Positions 9,922-20,200 of a DNA stretch of 64,000 nt are shown here, piece after piece. A model generated the notes under the pieces. It saw only the letters and a program-made list of their open reading frames with translations, was not told the origin of the DNA and ran no database searches. Source of the stretch: Verrucomicrobiales bacterium (GTDB taxonomy: Bacteria > Verrucomicrobiota > Verrucomicrobiia > Verrucomicrobiales > DEV007). The position numbers and the translations under genes are program-made. Position 1 is the stretch's first letter. The number at the start of each line of letters is the position of its first letter. Location of the stretch: positions 110,794-174,793 of the forward strand of contig JAEUHH010000105.1 of assembly GCA_016795505.1 (NCBI GenBank). The letters run 5' to 3'.

Positions 9922-9953
9922 TGAAACCACATTGCTATTGCGATTTGTTTGCA
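9922..9953. promoter_or_regulatory. Imperfect dyad upstream of COG0523 gene; possible Zur/Fur-type operator
   Basis: AT-rich island in a GC-rich background, 31 bp before the GTPase start. The arms TGAAACCACATT and GATTTGTTTGCA match in 8 of 12 positions as an inverted repeat. The stretch ATTGCGATTT resembles one half of the Bacillus Zur site. Since COG0523 genes are commonly zinc-regulated, a Zur-family site is plausible but unproven. Confidence 0.3.
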
Positions 9954-9983
9954 TTAAACCGCGCGTAGTCTATTTTCCGCCCC

Positions 9984-11204
<1,221 letters not shown>

Positions 11205-11205
11205 G

Positions 11206-12171
11206 GTGAAGCCACTCCTGCTCATCACCGGCTTTCTGGGCGCCGGGAAGACCACCCTGCTCCGCGGTCTGCTCCAGCGGTTGCATGCCCGAGGGCTGGC
11301 AGCCGACGTCATCCTCAACGACTACGAGAATGCCGCCATCGACGCCGCCACCCTGCGCGAAGGCCTCGCCAGCCTGGCTCCGATCTCGGCCAGTTGCGCC
11401 TGCTGCGACAGCCTCGGCGGTCTGCTCCAGCTCTGCCAGGCAGCCGGCAACAGCCGGGGCGATCTCGTCCTCATCGAGTTGAATGGCACTGCCGATCCCC
11501 TGCCCCTGCTCGAGACCTTCACCCTGCTGGAGTCCCGGCTCGGCCTGTGGCCCCGCTGGCAGATCGGTGTCGTCGATGCCCGTCACTGGGGCCGACGCGG
11601 CTCACTCGAGCCCCTCGAATGGCGACAGATCGAGACCGCGACCCACTGGCAGTTGACCCACGAATCCGGCCTGCCTCATAACCTGTGCGACAGCCTCGCC
11701 CAATCCGTCGCCGATCTCAATCCCCACGCCACCCGCACCGATCCGGATCAGCTCGCTGACGCCCTCACGCAGGCCATCGGCATGGATCCGGCCAGTTCAG
11801 GAAAAAATCGCCTGTTCCGCTTTCGACCGGCCGATGAAAAGGCTGACCGCCACCCTGTCCAACACCTCACCCATGCCTTCACCGGCGTCCAGGTGCCACT
11901 CGGCGGCCGGTTCCGTGAGAACCAGGTGCGCCAGTTCCTCGAAGCCCTGCCCGAAGTCGTCATCCGGGCAAAGTTGCTCACCCGTCTGACCGAACGCCCC
12001 GGTGCACGCTGGCTCTTCGAACGGACCGCCCGCCATCCCGTGCCTGAGCCCGTCGATGTCCCCGATATCGAGCATGTCCCCTCCTCGCTCGTCTGCATCG
12101 GTCCCGACCTCGATCCGGAAGCCATCCGGGCTCTCGCCACGGCTCATTTCGGGCCGACCGTTTCGATCTGA
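11206..12171 (+). CDS. Second COG0523 GTPase
   Basis: 321-aa G3E GTPase with [16 protein letters not shown] at the N-terminus and a CxCC motif as SCACCDS near residue 65. It is shorter and more diverged than its upstream neighbour, and the NKxD motif is not obvious. A GTG at 11206 is one base after the previous stop; a TTG at 11197 would overlap it, and either may be used. The paired arrangement suggests two chaperones for different clients under one control. Its TGA stop lies inside the first unit of an intergenic repeat element (12165 onward), so the repeat forms the very 3' end of the gene. Confidence 0.78.
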   Translation: MKPLLLITGFLGAGKTTLLRGLLQRLHARGLAADVILNDYENAAIDAATLREGLASLAPISASCACCDSLGGLLQLCQAAGNSRGDLVLIELNGTADPLPLLETFTLLESRLGLWPRWQIGVVDARHWGRRGSLEPLEWRQIETATHWQLTHESGLPHNLCDSLAQSVADLNPHATRTDPDQLADALTQAIGMDPASSGKNRLFRFRPADEKADRHPVQHLTHAFTGVQVPLGGRFRENQVRQFLEALPEVVIRAKLLTRLTERPGARWLFERTARHPVPEPVDVPDIEHVPSSLVCIGPDLDPEAIRALATAHFGPTVSI

Positions 12172-12231
12172 CCCTGTTTGGTCTCCGATCGTACCCTGTT
12201 CCCTCTCCGATCCAACAGGGTCTCATCGAAA
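12162..12231. repeat. 22-bp-unit intergenic element, copy 1 (three units)
   Basis: Units at 12165-12186, 12187-12208 and 12209-12230. Each has a GATC start and an 8-bp core; the first two read ACCCTGTT and the third AACAGGGT, so orientation is direct, direct, inverted. It is the only three-unit copy here. The first unit contains the stop codon of the preceding GTPase gene. Confidence 0.9.
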
Positions 12232-12313
12232 GGTGCCCGCCCGGACATTGCGGACCTTGCGACCTATCCCGGTCGAAGGGAGATTGGGCCATTCGATCAG
12301 CCCCAGTTCTGCC

Positions 12314-13738
12314 ATGTTTTTACCGCCATTCCGCTTCGTTCCGCTCCTTGTCCTGATTTTCGGCCTCGCCACCACTCCGTTGGCGGCCGCGGACGCGACG
12401 CGACCGCCGAACATCGTGCTCATCTTCTGCGACGACCTCGGCTATGCCGACCTGAGCTGCCAGGGCGCAACGGATTTCGCCACGCCGCATCTGGACAAGA
12501 TGGCGGCCCAGGGCGCCCGCCTGACACACTTCTACGTGCCCGCCTCGGTCTGCTCGGCTTCGCGGGCCGCGCTGATGACGGGATGCTATCCGGACCGGGT
12601 CGGCGTGACGGGCGTCTTTTTTCCCACTCTGGCGAAAGATGGTCAGCCGGCCGGGCCGGGCAAGGCCGGCCTGCATCCTGACGAACTCACCATCGCCGAG
12701 GTGCTGAAGTCCCGCGGCTACGCGACCACCTGCATCGGCAAGTGGCATCTCGGCGACCATCCGGACTTCCTGCCGACGCGACAGGGATTTGACTCCTACT
12801 TCGGCATTCCCTACTCGAATGACATGGGCTGGTGGGAGGGAAAGCCAAAGGACTTCAAGGCAGACTTCCCGCCCATCCCGCTGATGGAGGGCGATTGGAT
12901 CGTGGAGACGAATCCGGATCAGCGGCACCTGACGCGGCGCTACACGGAGCGGGCGATCCAGTTCATCCGCGAAAACGCGACGAGCCCCTTCTTTCTCTAT
13001 CTGCCGCACACCATGCCGCACATCCCGTTGTTCGTCAGCGAGGCCTTCTCCGGCAAGGCCCGCTATGGCCTCTATGGTGATGTCATTCAGGAACTCGACT
13101 GGAGTGTCGGCGCCATCCTCGCGACCTTGTCCGAGTTGAAGCTCGATGAAAACACGCTGGTCATCTTCACCAGCGACAACGGACCGTGGCTGAGCATGGG
13201 CAGTCACGGCGGCAAGGCCGATCCGCTGAGGGACGGGAAATTCACCCGCTACGAGGGCGGCCACCGCGTCCCCTGCCTGATGCGCTGGACCGGCCGCATC
13301 CCGGCGGGCAAAGTGCTGGACGGGATCGTGTCGACGATCGACCTGCTGCCAACAGCCGCAACCCTGGCCGGCGCCTCGCTGCCGGCCGACCGGACTGTCG
13401 ACGGCAGGGATGTCTCGGCTTACCTCACCGGAAAGGCTGAAACCTCGCCTCGCGAGGTCTTTTTCCACAGCCCCGAGGTGGTGCGCCGGGGCGAGTGGAA
13501 GCTCTTTCTGCCGGGCAAATACCAGGAGGTTGCCCCGCCTCCAGCCGGAAATCCCCCGGGTGGCCGGGTCGAATACCCCCATCCGCGGCTGTATCATCTC
13601 CCGACCGATCCGGGCGAACGCACCAGCCTGCACGCCAAGGCGGAGTATGCCGGCCTGATCGAGGAACTGACGCAGCTCTGCCGGACCCATCAGGAGGACC
13701 TGAAAGCCGCCTCCCGCCCCGCCGGCCGGGTGCCGTGA
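12314..13738 (+). CDS. Secreted sulfatase (formylglycine-dependent)
   Basis: 474-aa type I sulfatase of the alkaline phosphatase superfamily. A signal peptide (FVPLLVLIFGLATTPLAAA) is followed by PNIVLIFCDDLGYADL, whose Asp pair binds the metal. The FGly signature is CSASRAALMTG, the C-x-A-x-R form in which the Cys is oxidised, and GKWHLG provides a second active-site element. The family hydrolyses sulfate esters on polysaccharides or smaller substrates; the specific substrate cannot be inferred. The start at 12314 places the signal peptide at the N-terminus, although the frame is open further upstream through the repeat element. A hairpin lies between it and the downstream kinase gene. Confidence 0.88.
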   Translation: MFLPPFRFVPLLVLIFGLATTPLAAADATRPPNIVLIFCDDLGYADLSCQGATDFATPHLDKMAAQGARLTHFYVPASVCSASRAALMTGCYPDRVGVTGVFFPTLAKDGQPAGPGKAGLHPDELTIAEVLKSRGYATTCIGKWHLGDHPDFLPTRQGFDSYFGIPYSNDMGWWEGKPKDFKADFPPIPLMEGDWIVETNPDQRHLTRRYTERAIQFIRENATSPFFLYLPHTMPHIPLFVSEAFSGKARYGLYGDVIQELDWSVGAILATLSELKLDENTLVIFTSDNGPWLSMGSHGGKADPLRDGKFTRYEGGHRVPCLMRWTGRIPAGKVLDGIVSTIDLLPTAATLAGASLPADRTVDGRDVSAYLTGKAETSPREVFFHSPEVVRRGEWKLFLPGKYQEVAPPPAGNPPGGRVEYPHPRLYHLPTDPGERTSLHAKAEYAGLIEELTQLCRTHQEDLKAASRPAGRVP

Positions 13739-13792
13739 ACCGTAACCACTGGGTGACACCGGGGTTTCTACTGGCGATAGTACCGCCGGCTC

Positions 13793-13820
13793 CAACGCCG
13801 GCCCGCCAGAACCGGCGTTG
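13793..13820 (+). terminator. GC hairpin between sulfatase and kinase genes
   Basis: Perfect 9-bp arms CAACGCCGG and CCGGCGTTG round a 10-nt loop, 16 bp before the kinase GTG start. There is no T-run, so it could be a weak terminator, an RNA-stability hairpin or an attenuator. Confidence 0.4.
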
Positions 13821-13835
13821 CGCTTTCTCCCCCGC

Positions 13836-16481
13836 GTGAGCATCCCCAGCCCCCATCCCGATTCCCCAACACCGCCGCCGGCGGGCCCCCGATTCGTGCC
13901 TCCGTCGGTCGAGGCGCTGAATGCCGCCCTGCCTCAGTACGAATTCGTCGAACTGATCGGTGCCGGCGGGATGGGCGCGGTCTACAAGGCCCGCCAGCCG
14001 CGGCTGAACCGCCACGTGGCCATCAAGATCCTGCCTCCCATCGCCGACGACAGCCTCGGATTTGCCGAGCGATTCGCCCGCGAAGCCCAGTCGATGGCCC
14101 GTCTCAGCCACCCACACATCGTGGCAGTCTATGACTTTGGGGAGACACCGGACGGCCAGCTCTATTTTGTGATGGAGTATGTCGAGGGTGCCGACCTGCA
14201 CCGGCTCATCTCCAGTGGCCAGCTCACTCTCGATCATTTTTACGGATGGATCCCCCAGGTCTGCGATGCGATTCAGTACGCCCACGACCACGGCATCGTG
14301 CACCGGGACATCAAGCCGGCGAACATCCTGATCGACCGCGAGGGACGGGTGAAGATCGCCGATTTCGGCCTCGCCAAGCTGACCAATGCCGAAAACCCCG
14401 GCGCATCGCTGACCCAGTCCGACCTTTCCATGGGCACGCCCGACTACGCCGCTCCGGAGCAGATCGAAGGCGGCAACGAGGTGGATTGGCGCTCCGACAT
14501 CTACTCGCTCGGCGTGGTGATGTACCAGATGCTCACCGGCCGGCTGCCGCGCGGGGCCTTTCCCCTGCCTTCGGAGCGACTGCCCGGCCTGGATGCCCGG
14601 CTCGATGAGGTGGTGCTGCGGGCCATGCAGAGCGAGCCGGCGCTGCGCTTTCAGCGGGCCAGCGAGATCGCCCACCGGATCACCGAGATCTGGTCCGGGC
14701 CGCCCGCCGAGCCGGCGTCCCGACCGGCCCCCAAAAGAGTCACCACGCCGCCAAAGAGCCCGCTCCTCCTCGTTGCCGGCATCGTGGGACTTTCCGTCCT
14801 CGCCGGCGTGGTCCTCTTCATCCTGAGAAATCAAAGCGACGCGCCCACCCCGCGCGAGCGGCTCAAAGCCGGCCTCACCGCCGCCGCCACGGTCACCTCC
14901 AGCCCTCCTGAAGCCACAAGCGGATCACCCACCCCGACTGAGCCAAGAAAAGCCAGTCCCGCGGCCGGCGAACCGCCGCCCCGCGATTTCACCCGCCGAC
15001 AGGCGCAGACGGACGAAGATCCCCGACCGGCAAATCTGAGTGCCTTCCGCGACAAACTCGGTCCGCGCAAGCCGATCGGAGGCATGCTAGATCAACTCCG
15101 CCGACAGCGTGCCAACCTGACCGCCTTGAGCAAGGAGGGCGATCCCCTCGACGAACAACCGCTGGCCAACCTGCCGAAGGACCTGAAGCCCGTGGTCCAG
15201 CTCGCCATCGGCCAGGGACCGCCAAAATGGAAAGGCCCCGAGCCTTTTGCCGTCGCCCTTCAGGCCAACGGCGAGGTGCGCGCCTGGGGCGACCCGGCCG
15301 AGGGGCGCCTGACCGTGCCGGAGGCTGCCCAATCGGATGTGATTCAGGTCGCGGCGGGGCCGGTTCACGCCCTCGCCCTGCGCCGGGACGGCCAGGTAGT
15401 GGCTTGGGGAGACAACACCGATGGCCAAACCACCCTACCCGCCGGCCTTTCGGGGGTCACGGCGATCGCGGCGGGCGGATCGTTTTCCCTGGCCCTGAAA
15501 GCTGATGGCACCGTGGTCGCGTGGGGATCGGGTCCCGCGGCGGTCGTCCCAGCCGGTCTGGCTGATGTCGTCCAGATCGACGCCGGATTCGCCCACGCCG
15601 TGGCGCGCCAAAAGGACGGAACCGTGGCCCTGTGGGGCTCCAACGAATACGGCCAACTCGATGCGCCGTCACTCTCCGGCGTCGTCGAAGTCACGGCCAG
15701 CTTTGCCAACACCTTCGCCAGACTCGCCGACGGCAGTCTGGCCGGATGGGGCGCCTCGGGTGAGGAATTCACACCGCCCGGAGCCGCCTTCCTTTCCATC
15801 GACGCGACCGGCGAGGCGCTCGTGGCCCGCGACAGCGAGGGCCGGCTGGTCATTCACGGCCCAAAACACCGCGGGAACCTGCCCGCCATGCTGCGCCAAC
15901 TCCCCCGCGAAGTGCGCATTGAGGTGTCGGAGCGTGTCTTCTTCGCCTATCGCCCCGCCGAGCTGCGCCAATCCGATACTCCGGCTCCCGCGACCGTGGA
16001 GGAACCGACCCCACCAGCCCCGCCGGCCGAATTGAGCGAAGCCGGGCGCCAGATCGAGGAATTGCAGCAGAAATTCGAGCAGGCCTACCTCGATCAGGTC
16101 AGTCTTCCACACGAAGCGTCCCTCCGCCAGTTGAACGCCTTTTACCTGAACCACCTCGATGAGCGAATGGCCGCCGCCTCCGCCGCGAGCCTGCTGGAGG
16201 AGGCCGTGGCCTGGCGGGACGAAGCCGAACGCATCCGCGCCGGCCAGCCTCTCCCGGAATCCGACGATCCCTCCCTGCCTGCCGCCCTCATCGAACTGCG
16301 CAAAACCTACCGGGAGACCGCTGCCCGCCACGAGGCCACCCGCCACGAAGCCGAAGCCGGCCTCTTGAAGAAATACGACGAAGCGCTCCAGGCCATGCAG
16401 GACCGTTTCACCCAGGAGCAGAAGCTTGACGAAGCGCTCGAGGTCAAAGCCCACCGCGACCAGCGCCAGCCCGTCCCCTGA
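13836..16481 (+). CDS. Membrane Ser/Thr protein kinase with extracytoplasmic RCC1-like repeats
   Basis: 881-aa PknB-type kinase. The catalytic domain spans about 30-285: glycine loop GAGGMGAVYKA near 43, catalytic Lys in VAIKIL, HRDIKPANIL near 155, DFGLAKL near 175. A single transmembrane helix at about 306-330 (LLVAGIVGLSVLAGVVLFI) is followed by a Pro-rich linker. Residues about 466-655 carry RCC1/BNR-like repeats with the recurring pattern ALxxDGxVxAWG, probably a sensor beta-propeller. The last ~150 residues are Glu/Arg-rich helices, likely coiled coil. The GTG at 13836 was preferred to a TTG at 13818 that lies inside a hairpin. Kinase-plus-RCC1 fusions recur in Verrucomicrobiota. The gene converges on a two-component pair. 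Confidence 0.88.
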   Translation: MSIPSPHPDSPTPPPAGPRFVPPSVEALNAALPQYEFVELIGAGGMGAVYKARQPRLNRHVAIKILPPIADDSLGFAERFAREAQSMARLSHPHIVAVYDFGETPDGQLYFVMEYVEGADLHRLISSGQLTLDHFYGWIPQVCDAIQYAHDHGIVHRDIKPANILIDREGRVKIADFGLAKLTNAENPGASLTQSDLSMGTPDYAAPEQIEGGNEVDWRSDIYSLGVVMYQMLTGRLPRGAFPLPSERLPGLDARLDEVVLRAMQSEPALRFQRASEIAHRITEIWSGPPAEPASRPAPKRVTTPPKSPLLLVAGIVGLSVLAGVVLFILRNQSDAPTPRERLKAGLTAAATVTSSPPEATSGSPTPTEPRKASPAAGEPPPRDFTRRQAQTDEDPRPANLSAFRDKLGPRKPIGGMLDQLRRQRANLTALSKEGDPLDEQPLANLPKDLKPVVQLAIGQGPPKWKGPEPFAVALQANGEVRAWGDPAEGRLTVPEAAQSDVIQVAAGPVHALALRRDGQVVAWGDNTDGQTTLPAGLSGVTAIAAGGSFSLALKADGTVVAWGSGPAAVVPAGLADVVQIDAGFAHAVARQKDGTVALWGSNEYGQLDAPSLSGVVEVTASFANTFARLADGSLAGWGASGEEFTPPGAAFLSIDATGEALVARDSEGRLVIHGPKHRGNLPAMLRQLPREVRIEVSERVFFAYRPAELRQSDTPAPATVEEPTPPAPPAELSEAGRQIEELQQKFEQAYLDQVSLPHEASLRQLNAFYLNHLDERMAAASAASLLEEAVAWRDEAERIRAGQPLPESDDPSLPAALIELRKTYRETAARHEATRHEAEAGLLKKYDEALQAMQDRFTQEQKLDEALEVKAHRDQRQPVP

Positions 16482-16486
16482 ACCCG

Positions 16487-16882
16487 TCAGGCCGCGCCTG
16501 CGTGACGGCTGATCTTGTCGAGCAGGTGCTGGAACGGAAAAATCGGCTTCTCCTGGAGATCGTCACAGCCCGCCTCGGCAATGCGCTCCCGGTGCTGCGC
16601 CATGGTGTGGGCAGTCAGCGCGATGACCGGGATGCCGGAGGTGCGCGGATCGGATTTCAGCCTTCGCGTGGCCTCCAGACCGGCATGGGGATCGGGCTGG
16701 CTGTCGGGGCCGGCCGGCAGCTCCAGGTCCATCAGGATCAGATCCGGCTGCTCGGCGAGCGCCTTGTCCCAGGCCGCGGCGACATGCTCGGCCACCGAGA
16801 TGGAGTGCCCGTGATGCGCGAGCAGGCGCGTCATCAGACTGATGTTGTCCGGGTCGTCTTCGACTAACAGGATGCGCGGCAT
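16487..16882 (-). CDS. Stand-alone response regulator receiver protein
   Basis: 131-aa CheY-like receiver with no output domain. RILLVEDDPDN holds the acidic pair, LILMDLELP the phospho-acceptor Asp, IALTAHT the conserved Thr region and QEKPI the conserved Lys. It lies 42 bp downstream of a histidine kinase on the same strand, so they should be a cognate pair. With no DNA-binding domain it probably acts by protein interaction or phosphorelay. The ATG at 16882 was chosen; a GTG at 16918 would add 12 unremarkable residues. Its stop is 5 bp from the stop of the convergent kinase gene. Confidence 0.87.
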   Translation of the reverse strand: MPRILLVEDDPDNISLMTRLLAHHGHSISVAEHVAAAWDKALAEQPDLILMDLELPAGPDSQPDPHAGLEATRRLKSDPRTSGIPVIALTAHTMAQHRERIAEAGCDDLQEKPIFPFQHLLDKISRHAGAA

Positions 16883-16924
16883 GGTGAATCGATTTGGTGG
16901 GCTGGCTTGTTTGATCACTCCGCC

Positions 16925-19246
16925 TCAGCCATAGCGTTCGCCCTCGGCAGCCACGGGAAGAGACACGGTGAAACGGGTGCCGCGACCGGACTCGCTGACA
17001 AACTCGATCCGGCCGCTCATCTGGTGACACAGCTCACGGCAAATGGACAGGCCCAGCCCGGTGCCGCCCTCGTTGCCTTTCTTGTTGGACACAAAGGGGA
17101 CGAAAGCCCTGGCTTGCTCATCGGCCTCCATCCCGCGTCCGGTGTCAGTGACAGTGAAGTCAATCCACGAGCCCGTTTCCCCGGCCACCGCGCGCGCCCC
17201 GAGCATCACCGATCCGGAGGTGGTGAACTTGCAGGCATTTCCCAATAAATTGTCCAAAATCTGCCGCACCCGGCGCCTGTCTGCCTCCAGCACGAGCCCC
17301 GGCTCGCTGACTTCGACGGCAAAAGCCAGTCCCTTCGTCGCCGCGACCGGCCCGTAGGCTTCCTCCAGTTCCCGCGCCAGATCGTCGATCTCGATCCGAT
17401 CGCGACGCAAGGTCTCCGCCCCCATGATGATCTTTTGATACTCCAGGATGTCGTTCACCAGGTTCAGCTCCCGCAGCGCGTGGTCCTGGATGCGCTTCAC
17501 ATCGCGTGCCTGCTGATCATCGAGCGGCGACAGCTTCAGCGCCTCGACTTGGAGAAATATGGCGTTCAGCGGCTGCCTCAGGTCATGGCTGACCTTGGCG
17601 ACAAAGGCATCCTTTTCCCGGCTCAGGCTGGTGAGCTGCTCATTGGCTCTTTCCAATTCCAGATTGGCCTGTGCCAGTTTCGCGGTGCGCTCGCGGACCC
17701 GGTTCTCCAGTTGTTCCTGGCTCTCCAGCACTTCCTCGAACAGCCGCTTCGATGCCCGCGCGATGTCGCCGACCTCGTCCGAGCGTGCCACCGGCAGGTG
17801 ATCGACCAACCGTCTCAGTTGCGTGGGCAGCCGTGCCGGATCCGCTTCCGAAACCCGCTGGGCTGTCAGGGTCATCCGTTGCAGGGGGCGTACAAAGAAA
17901 AGCGAGATCATGAAGGCGATGAGACCCGCCAGGCCCGCGATCGCAAAGGCGAAGCGGCGCAGGCTGTCCATCTCCTGCTGGATGCTGGAGGCCAGCTCAT
18001 CGTCCAGCACGGCATAGACGATCAGGTAGCCCGGCTGGTCGCCACCCTCGGTCGCCAGACGGATCGCCCAGGCGTGAGCCTCATCACAGATCACCGGTCG
18101 CCGCCACGCGATCCGGCCCACGGCCTCGCCAAATCGCTCCCGCAGCCCCTGCTCCACCGCCTGCCGCAGGCGCTCCAGCTTCTCCGGCGTCTGGGCCAGC
18201 AGACGCAACTCCCGCCCGCCGCCGCCCACCCCGCCGATCCGACCGTCGGTCTCGGTCCGGTCGCGAATCGCGTCGAAAAAGGCGCCCACCGGCACTTCAC
18301 CGGCCTCCGTCAATGCCGCCCGCAGGGACTCGCCCGGGATGCCTTCCAAAAACCAGTAGGTCGCCTGCAGCGGCTGATATTCGAAAAGCTTCACCCGCTC
18401 CACGCGCGGCTCCTCGCGGTAGGCCCCGTCCACATCGGACGCCGGCGCCGACCGCTGACGCCAGGGCAACAGCCCCTCGCGCACCTCGGCATCCTGCGCG
18501 ATGGCCATGATCAGACCGTCGTTGATCGGATCGCCATCGCGCACGTATTCCTCCGGCCGCACCAGCCACTCGCCCCGAGGGCCGACCAGAGCGAACAGAT
18601 GCCGCGGCGAGGCGGCGGCGTGCAGCGACATCAGTACCCGCAGCATCGGCGCCGGCGAGGTGCCCGCCACATCTGTCTGCGGCAGCGACGCACAGGCCCA
18701 GATCACCGGCTCCCACCGCCGCATTTCCATCCCCGTGGCCGGGTCGATCCTCCGGACTTCCAGCCGCTGGATCTCCGACAGCATCAGGATGCGCTGCCCC
18801 GCCTCGCGCTGGAAGGTCATCGGCTCCGGCAGCCAGGCATCCGCCGCCTCGACCGGCCCGCCCTTCCCCTCAATTTGCCGCACCGGCCCGCCGCCGCCGG
18901 GGATCACCTCGACGGACAGATACCGGCTCCAGTAGCGCCGGCACACCGCCTCCACCAGCGAGCGCAGCTCCCGCTCCGAACCGCCCGACATCAGCGCGGC
19001 GTGAAATTCCGAGCTGTAGGCCAGCGCCAGGGCATCTTCCCGCAGCCCATCCACCTGATCCGCGATTTCCCAGCCACGCAGCTGCGCCTCATCCCCGAGG
19101 TCCACCAGTTCATGGCTCCGCAGCAGCTCCTCCGCTGATCGGCCCAGCAGCCGGGCGACCAGATACGCCGCCAGCGCCGCCGCCACCACCACCAGCAGGG
19201 CGATTTTGCCTCGGATACCGAAACGCAACAGGGAAGGCCAGGCCAT
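16925..19246 (-). CDS. Membrane sensor histidine kinase
   Basis: 773-aa kinase with two transmembrane helices (about 8-33 and 428-450) enclosing a ~390-residue periplasmic sensor of unrecognised type. A HAMP-like linker and a coiled coil (to about 545) follow, then the HisKA box KVSHDLRQPLNA near 552, N box NLLGNACKF near 668, DTGRGM, and GTGLGLSI near 727. All key catalytic motifs are present. It is followed on the same strand by a lone receiver protein, its probable partner. The start at 19246 puts the first helix at the N-terminus; the frame is open to 19327 without added features. Confidence 0.88.
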   Translation of the reverse strand: MAWPSLLRFGIRGKIALLVVVAAALAAYLVARLLGRSAEELLRSHELVDLGDEAQLRGWEIADQVDGLREDALALAYSSEFHAALMSGGSERELRSLVEAVCRRYWSRYLSVEVIPGGGGPVRQIEGKGGPVEAADAWLPEPMTFQREAGQRILMLSEIQRLEVRRIDPATGMEMRRWEPVIWACASLPQTDVAGTSPAPMLRVLMSLHAAASPRHLFALVGPRGEWLVRPEEYVRDGDPINDGLIMAIAQDAEVREGLLPWRQRSAPASDVDGAYREEPRVERVKLFEYQPLQATYWFLEGIPGESLRAALTEAGEVPVGAFFDAIRDRTETDGRIGGVGGGGRELRLLAQTPEKLERLRQAVEQGLRERFGEAVGRIAWRRPVICDEAHAWAIRLATEGGDQPGYLIVYAVLDDELASSIQQEMDSLRRFAFAIAGLAGLIAFMISLFFVRPLQRMTLTAQRVSEADPARLPTQLRRLVDHLPVARSDEVGDIARASKRLFEEVLESQEQLENRVRERTAKLAQANLELERANEQLTSLSREKDAFVAKVSHDLRQPLNAIFLQVEALKLSPLDDQQARDVKRIQDHALRELNLVNDILEYQKIIMGAETLRRDRIEIDDLARELEEAYGPVAATKGLAFAVEVSEPGLVLEADRRRVRQILDNLLGNACKFTTSGSVMLGARAVAGETGSWIDFTVTDTGRGMEADEQARAFVPFVSNKKGNEGGTGLGLSICRELCHQMSGRIEFVSESGRGTRFTVSLPVAAEGERYG

Positions 19247-19452
19247 CGAACCCCAATCAAGCCGAAAAGCCCGCCCCTGGCGAGCGGTCAATGCCTCCGG
19301 GAAACACTTTCGCCCACGCCGCCCCACTCCGGTTGATTGGTTGCTTTCAAAGCCAACCTCCCGTACCTTCCGCCTTTACCGGACAAACCGCCGCGTCATC
19401 CGATCGCCCGGCTCCTGCCCACCCATTTTTCCAGAACCCTCGCCCCGCCCAC

Positions 19453-19731
19453 ATGGATTTCGACTGGCTCGACGTGCATTTCGACCTCAAGCAGGTGACC
19501 CCGCGCGAGATCGCCGAGTCGTTCGAGGATCCTTTCGCCATCCGCCTCCTGCCCGAGCAGGAGTCCTCCGACGCCGAGGCGCGGTATTTCAATCTCGGCA
19601 AGACCCTCAACAACCGCGGCCTCTTTTCCCTCTTCTGGACCGATGGAAAGACCTACCGCGTCATCCTCTGCCGCGACATGACCGAGGACGAGACCACCTT
19701 TTACGACCGCAAGAATGCCGAATGGCTCTGA
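19453..19731 (+). CDS. BrnT-like toxin (DUF497 family), diverged
   Basis: 92-aa protein resembling BrnT ribonuclease toxins: an N-terminal FxDxxDV stretch, ESFEDPFAI, then EARYFNLGKT...GLFSLFW...YRVILCRDMTEDE, which matches the family pattern R-x-G...L-x-V-x-[FW]...R-I-I-x-A-R. The usual N-terminal K-x-x-N-x-x-KH helix is poorly conserved, so activity is uncertain. The next gene, 5 bp downstream, is a BrnA-like antitoxin; toxin-first order is typical of brnTA. Possible alternatives are a degenerate module or a protein with a non-toxic role. Confidence 0.6.
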   Translation: MDFDWLDVHFDLKQVTPREIAESFEDPFAIRLLPEQESSDAEARYFNLGKTLNNRGLFSLFWTDGKTYRVILCRDMTEDETTFYDRKNAEWL

Positions 19732-19736
19732 CACCG

Positions 19737-20018
19737 ATGAAAACCATCAGCTCCTGGAGCCAGATCCCCGATTTTGACGACGAAAAGGCCGAGGCCGCCT
19801 ACTGGGCCGAACACGCCATCGAGGCGCGCCTGATGAATGCCTCCATCCATCGGCCCAACGTCCGCGAGTCCACCACCATCACCCTGCGATTCGATCCCCA
19901 GATGCTCGCCCGCATCAAGCGCATCGCCCGCTCCCGCTACCTGAACTACCAGAGCATGATCAAGCAGTGGCTCAGCGAGCGCATGGAGCAGGAGTTGAAC
20001 AACTCCAACGATCGCTGA
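19737..20018 (+). CDS. BrnA/CopG-like antitoxin
   Basis: 93-aa protein with the BrnA family layout: an N-terminal acidic segment (IPDFDDEKAEAAYWAEH) that would bind the toxin, then a ribbon-helix-helix DNA-binding region (TTITLRFDPQMLARIKRIARSRYLNYQSMIKQWL). CopG-type antitoxins of this sort repress their own operon. Its ATG is 5 bp after the toxin stop; another in-frame ATG at 19722 would overlap it. A copy of the 22-bp-unit repeat lies just downstream. Confidence 0.7.
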   Translation: MKTISSWSQIPDFDDEKAEAAYWAEHAIEARLMNASIHRPNVRESTTITLRFDPQMLARIKRIARSRYLNYQSMIKQWLSERMEQELNNSNDR

Positions 20019-20055
20019 TCCCCGGCCACGGCGTCGGCCACACTCGGGCGGCCGT

Positions 20056-20106
20056 TTTCGATCCAACCCTGTCTCATCTCCGATCATACCCTGTTTGATC
20101 GGAATC
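20056..20106. repeat. 22-bp-unit intergenic element, copy 2
   Basis: Units at 20060-20081 and 20082-20103, both in direct orientation (cores ACCCTGTC and ACCCTGTT). Flanks are TTCGATC on the left and GATCGGAA on the right. It sits between the antitoxin gene and the HUMPS-family gene. Confidence 0.9.
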
Positions 20107-20200
20107 GCCGGTCTCGGCGAAATTCAGAGTTGCCGGATCGGCTCCCCATTTTCCCCGCGACGGATGGCGCGCCCTCTGCCATCTTGGCGGACACTTTCCC

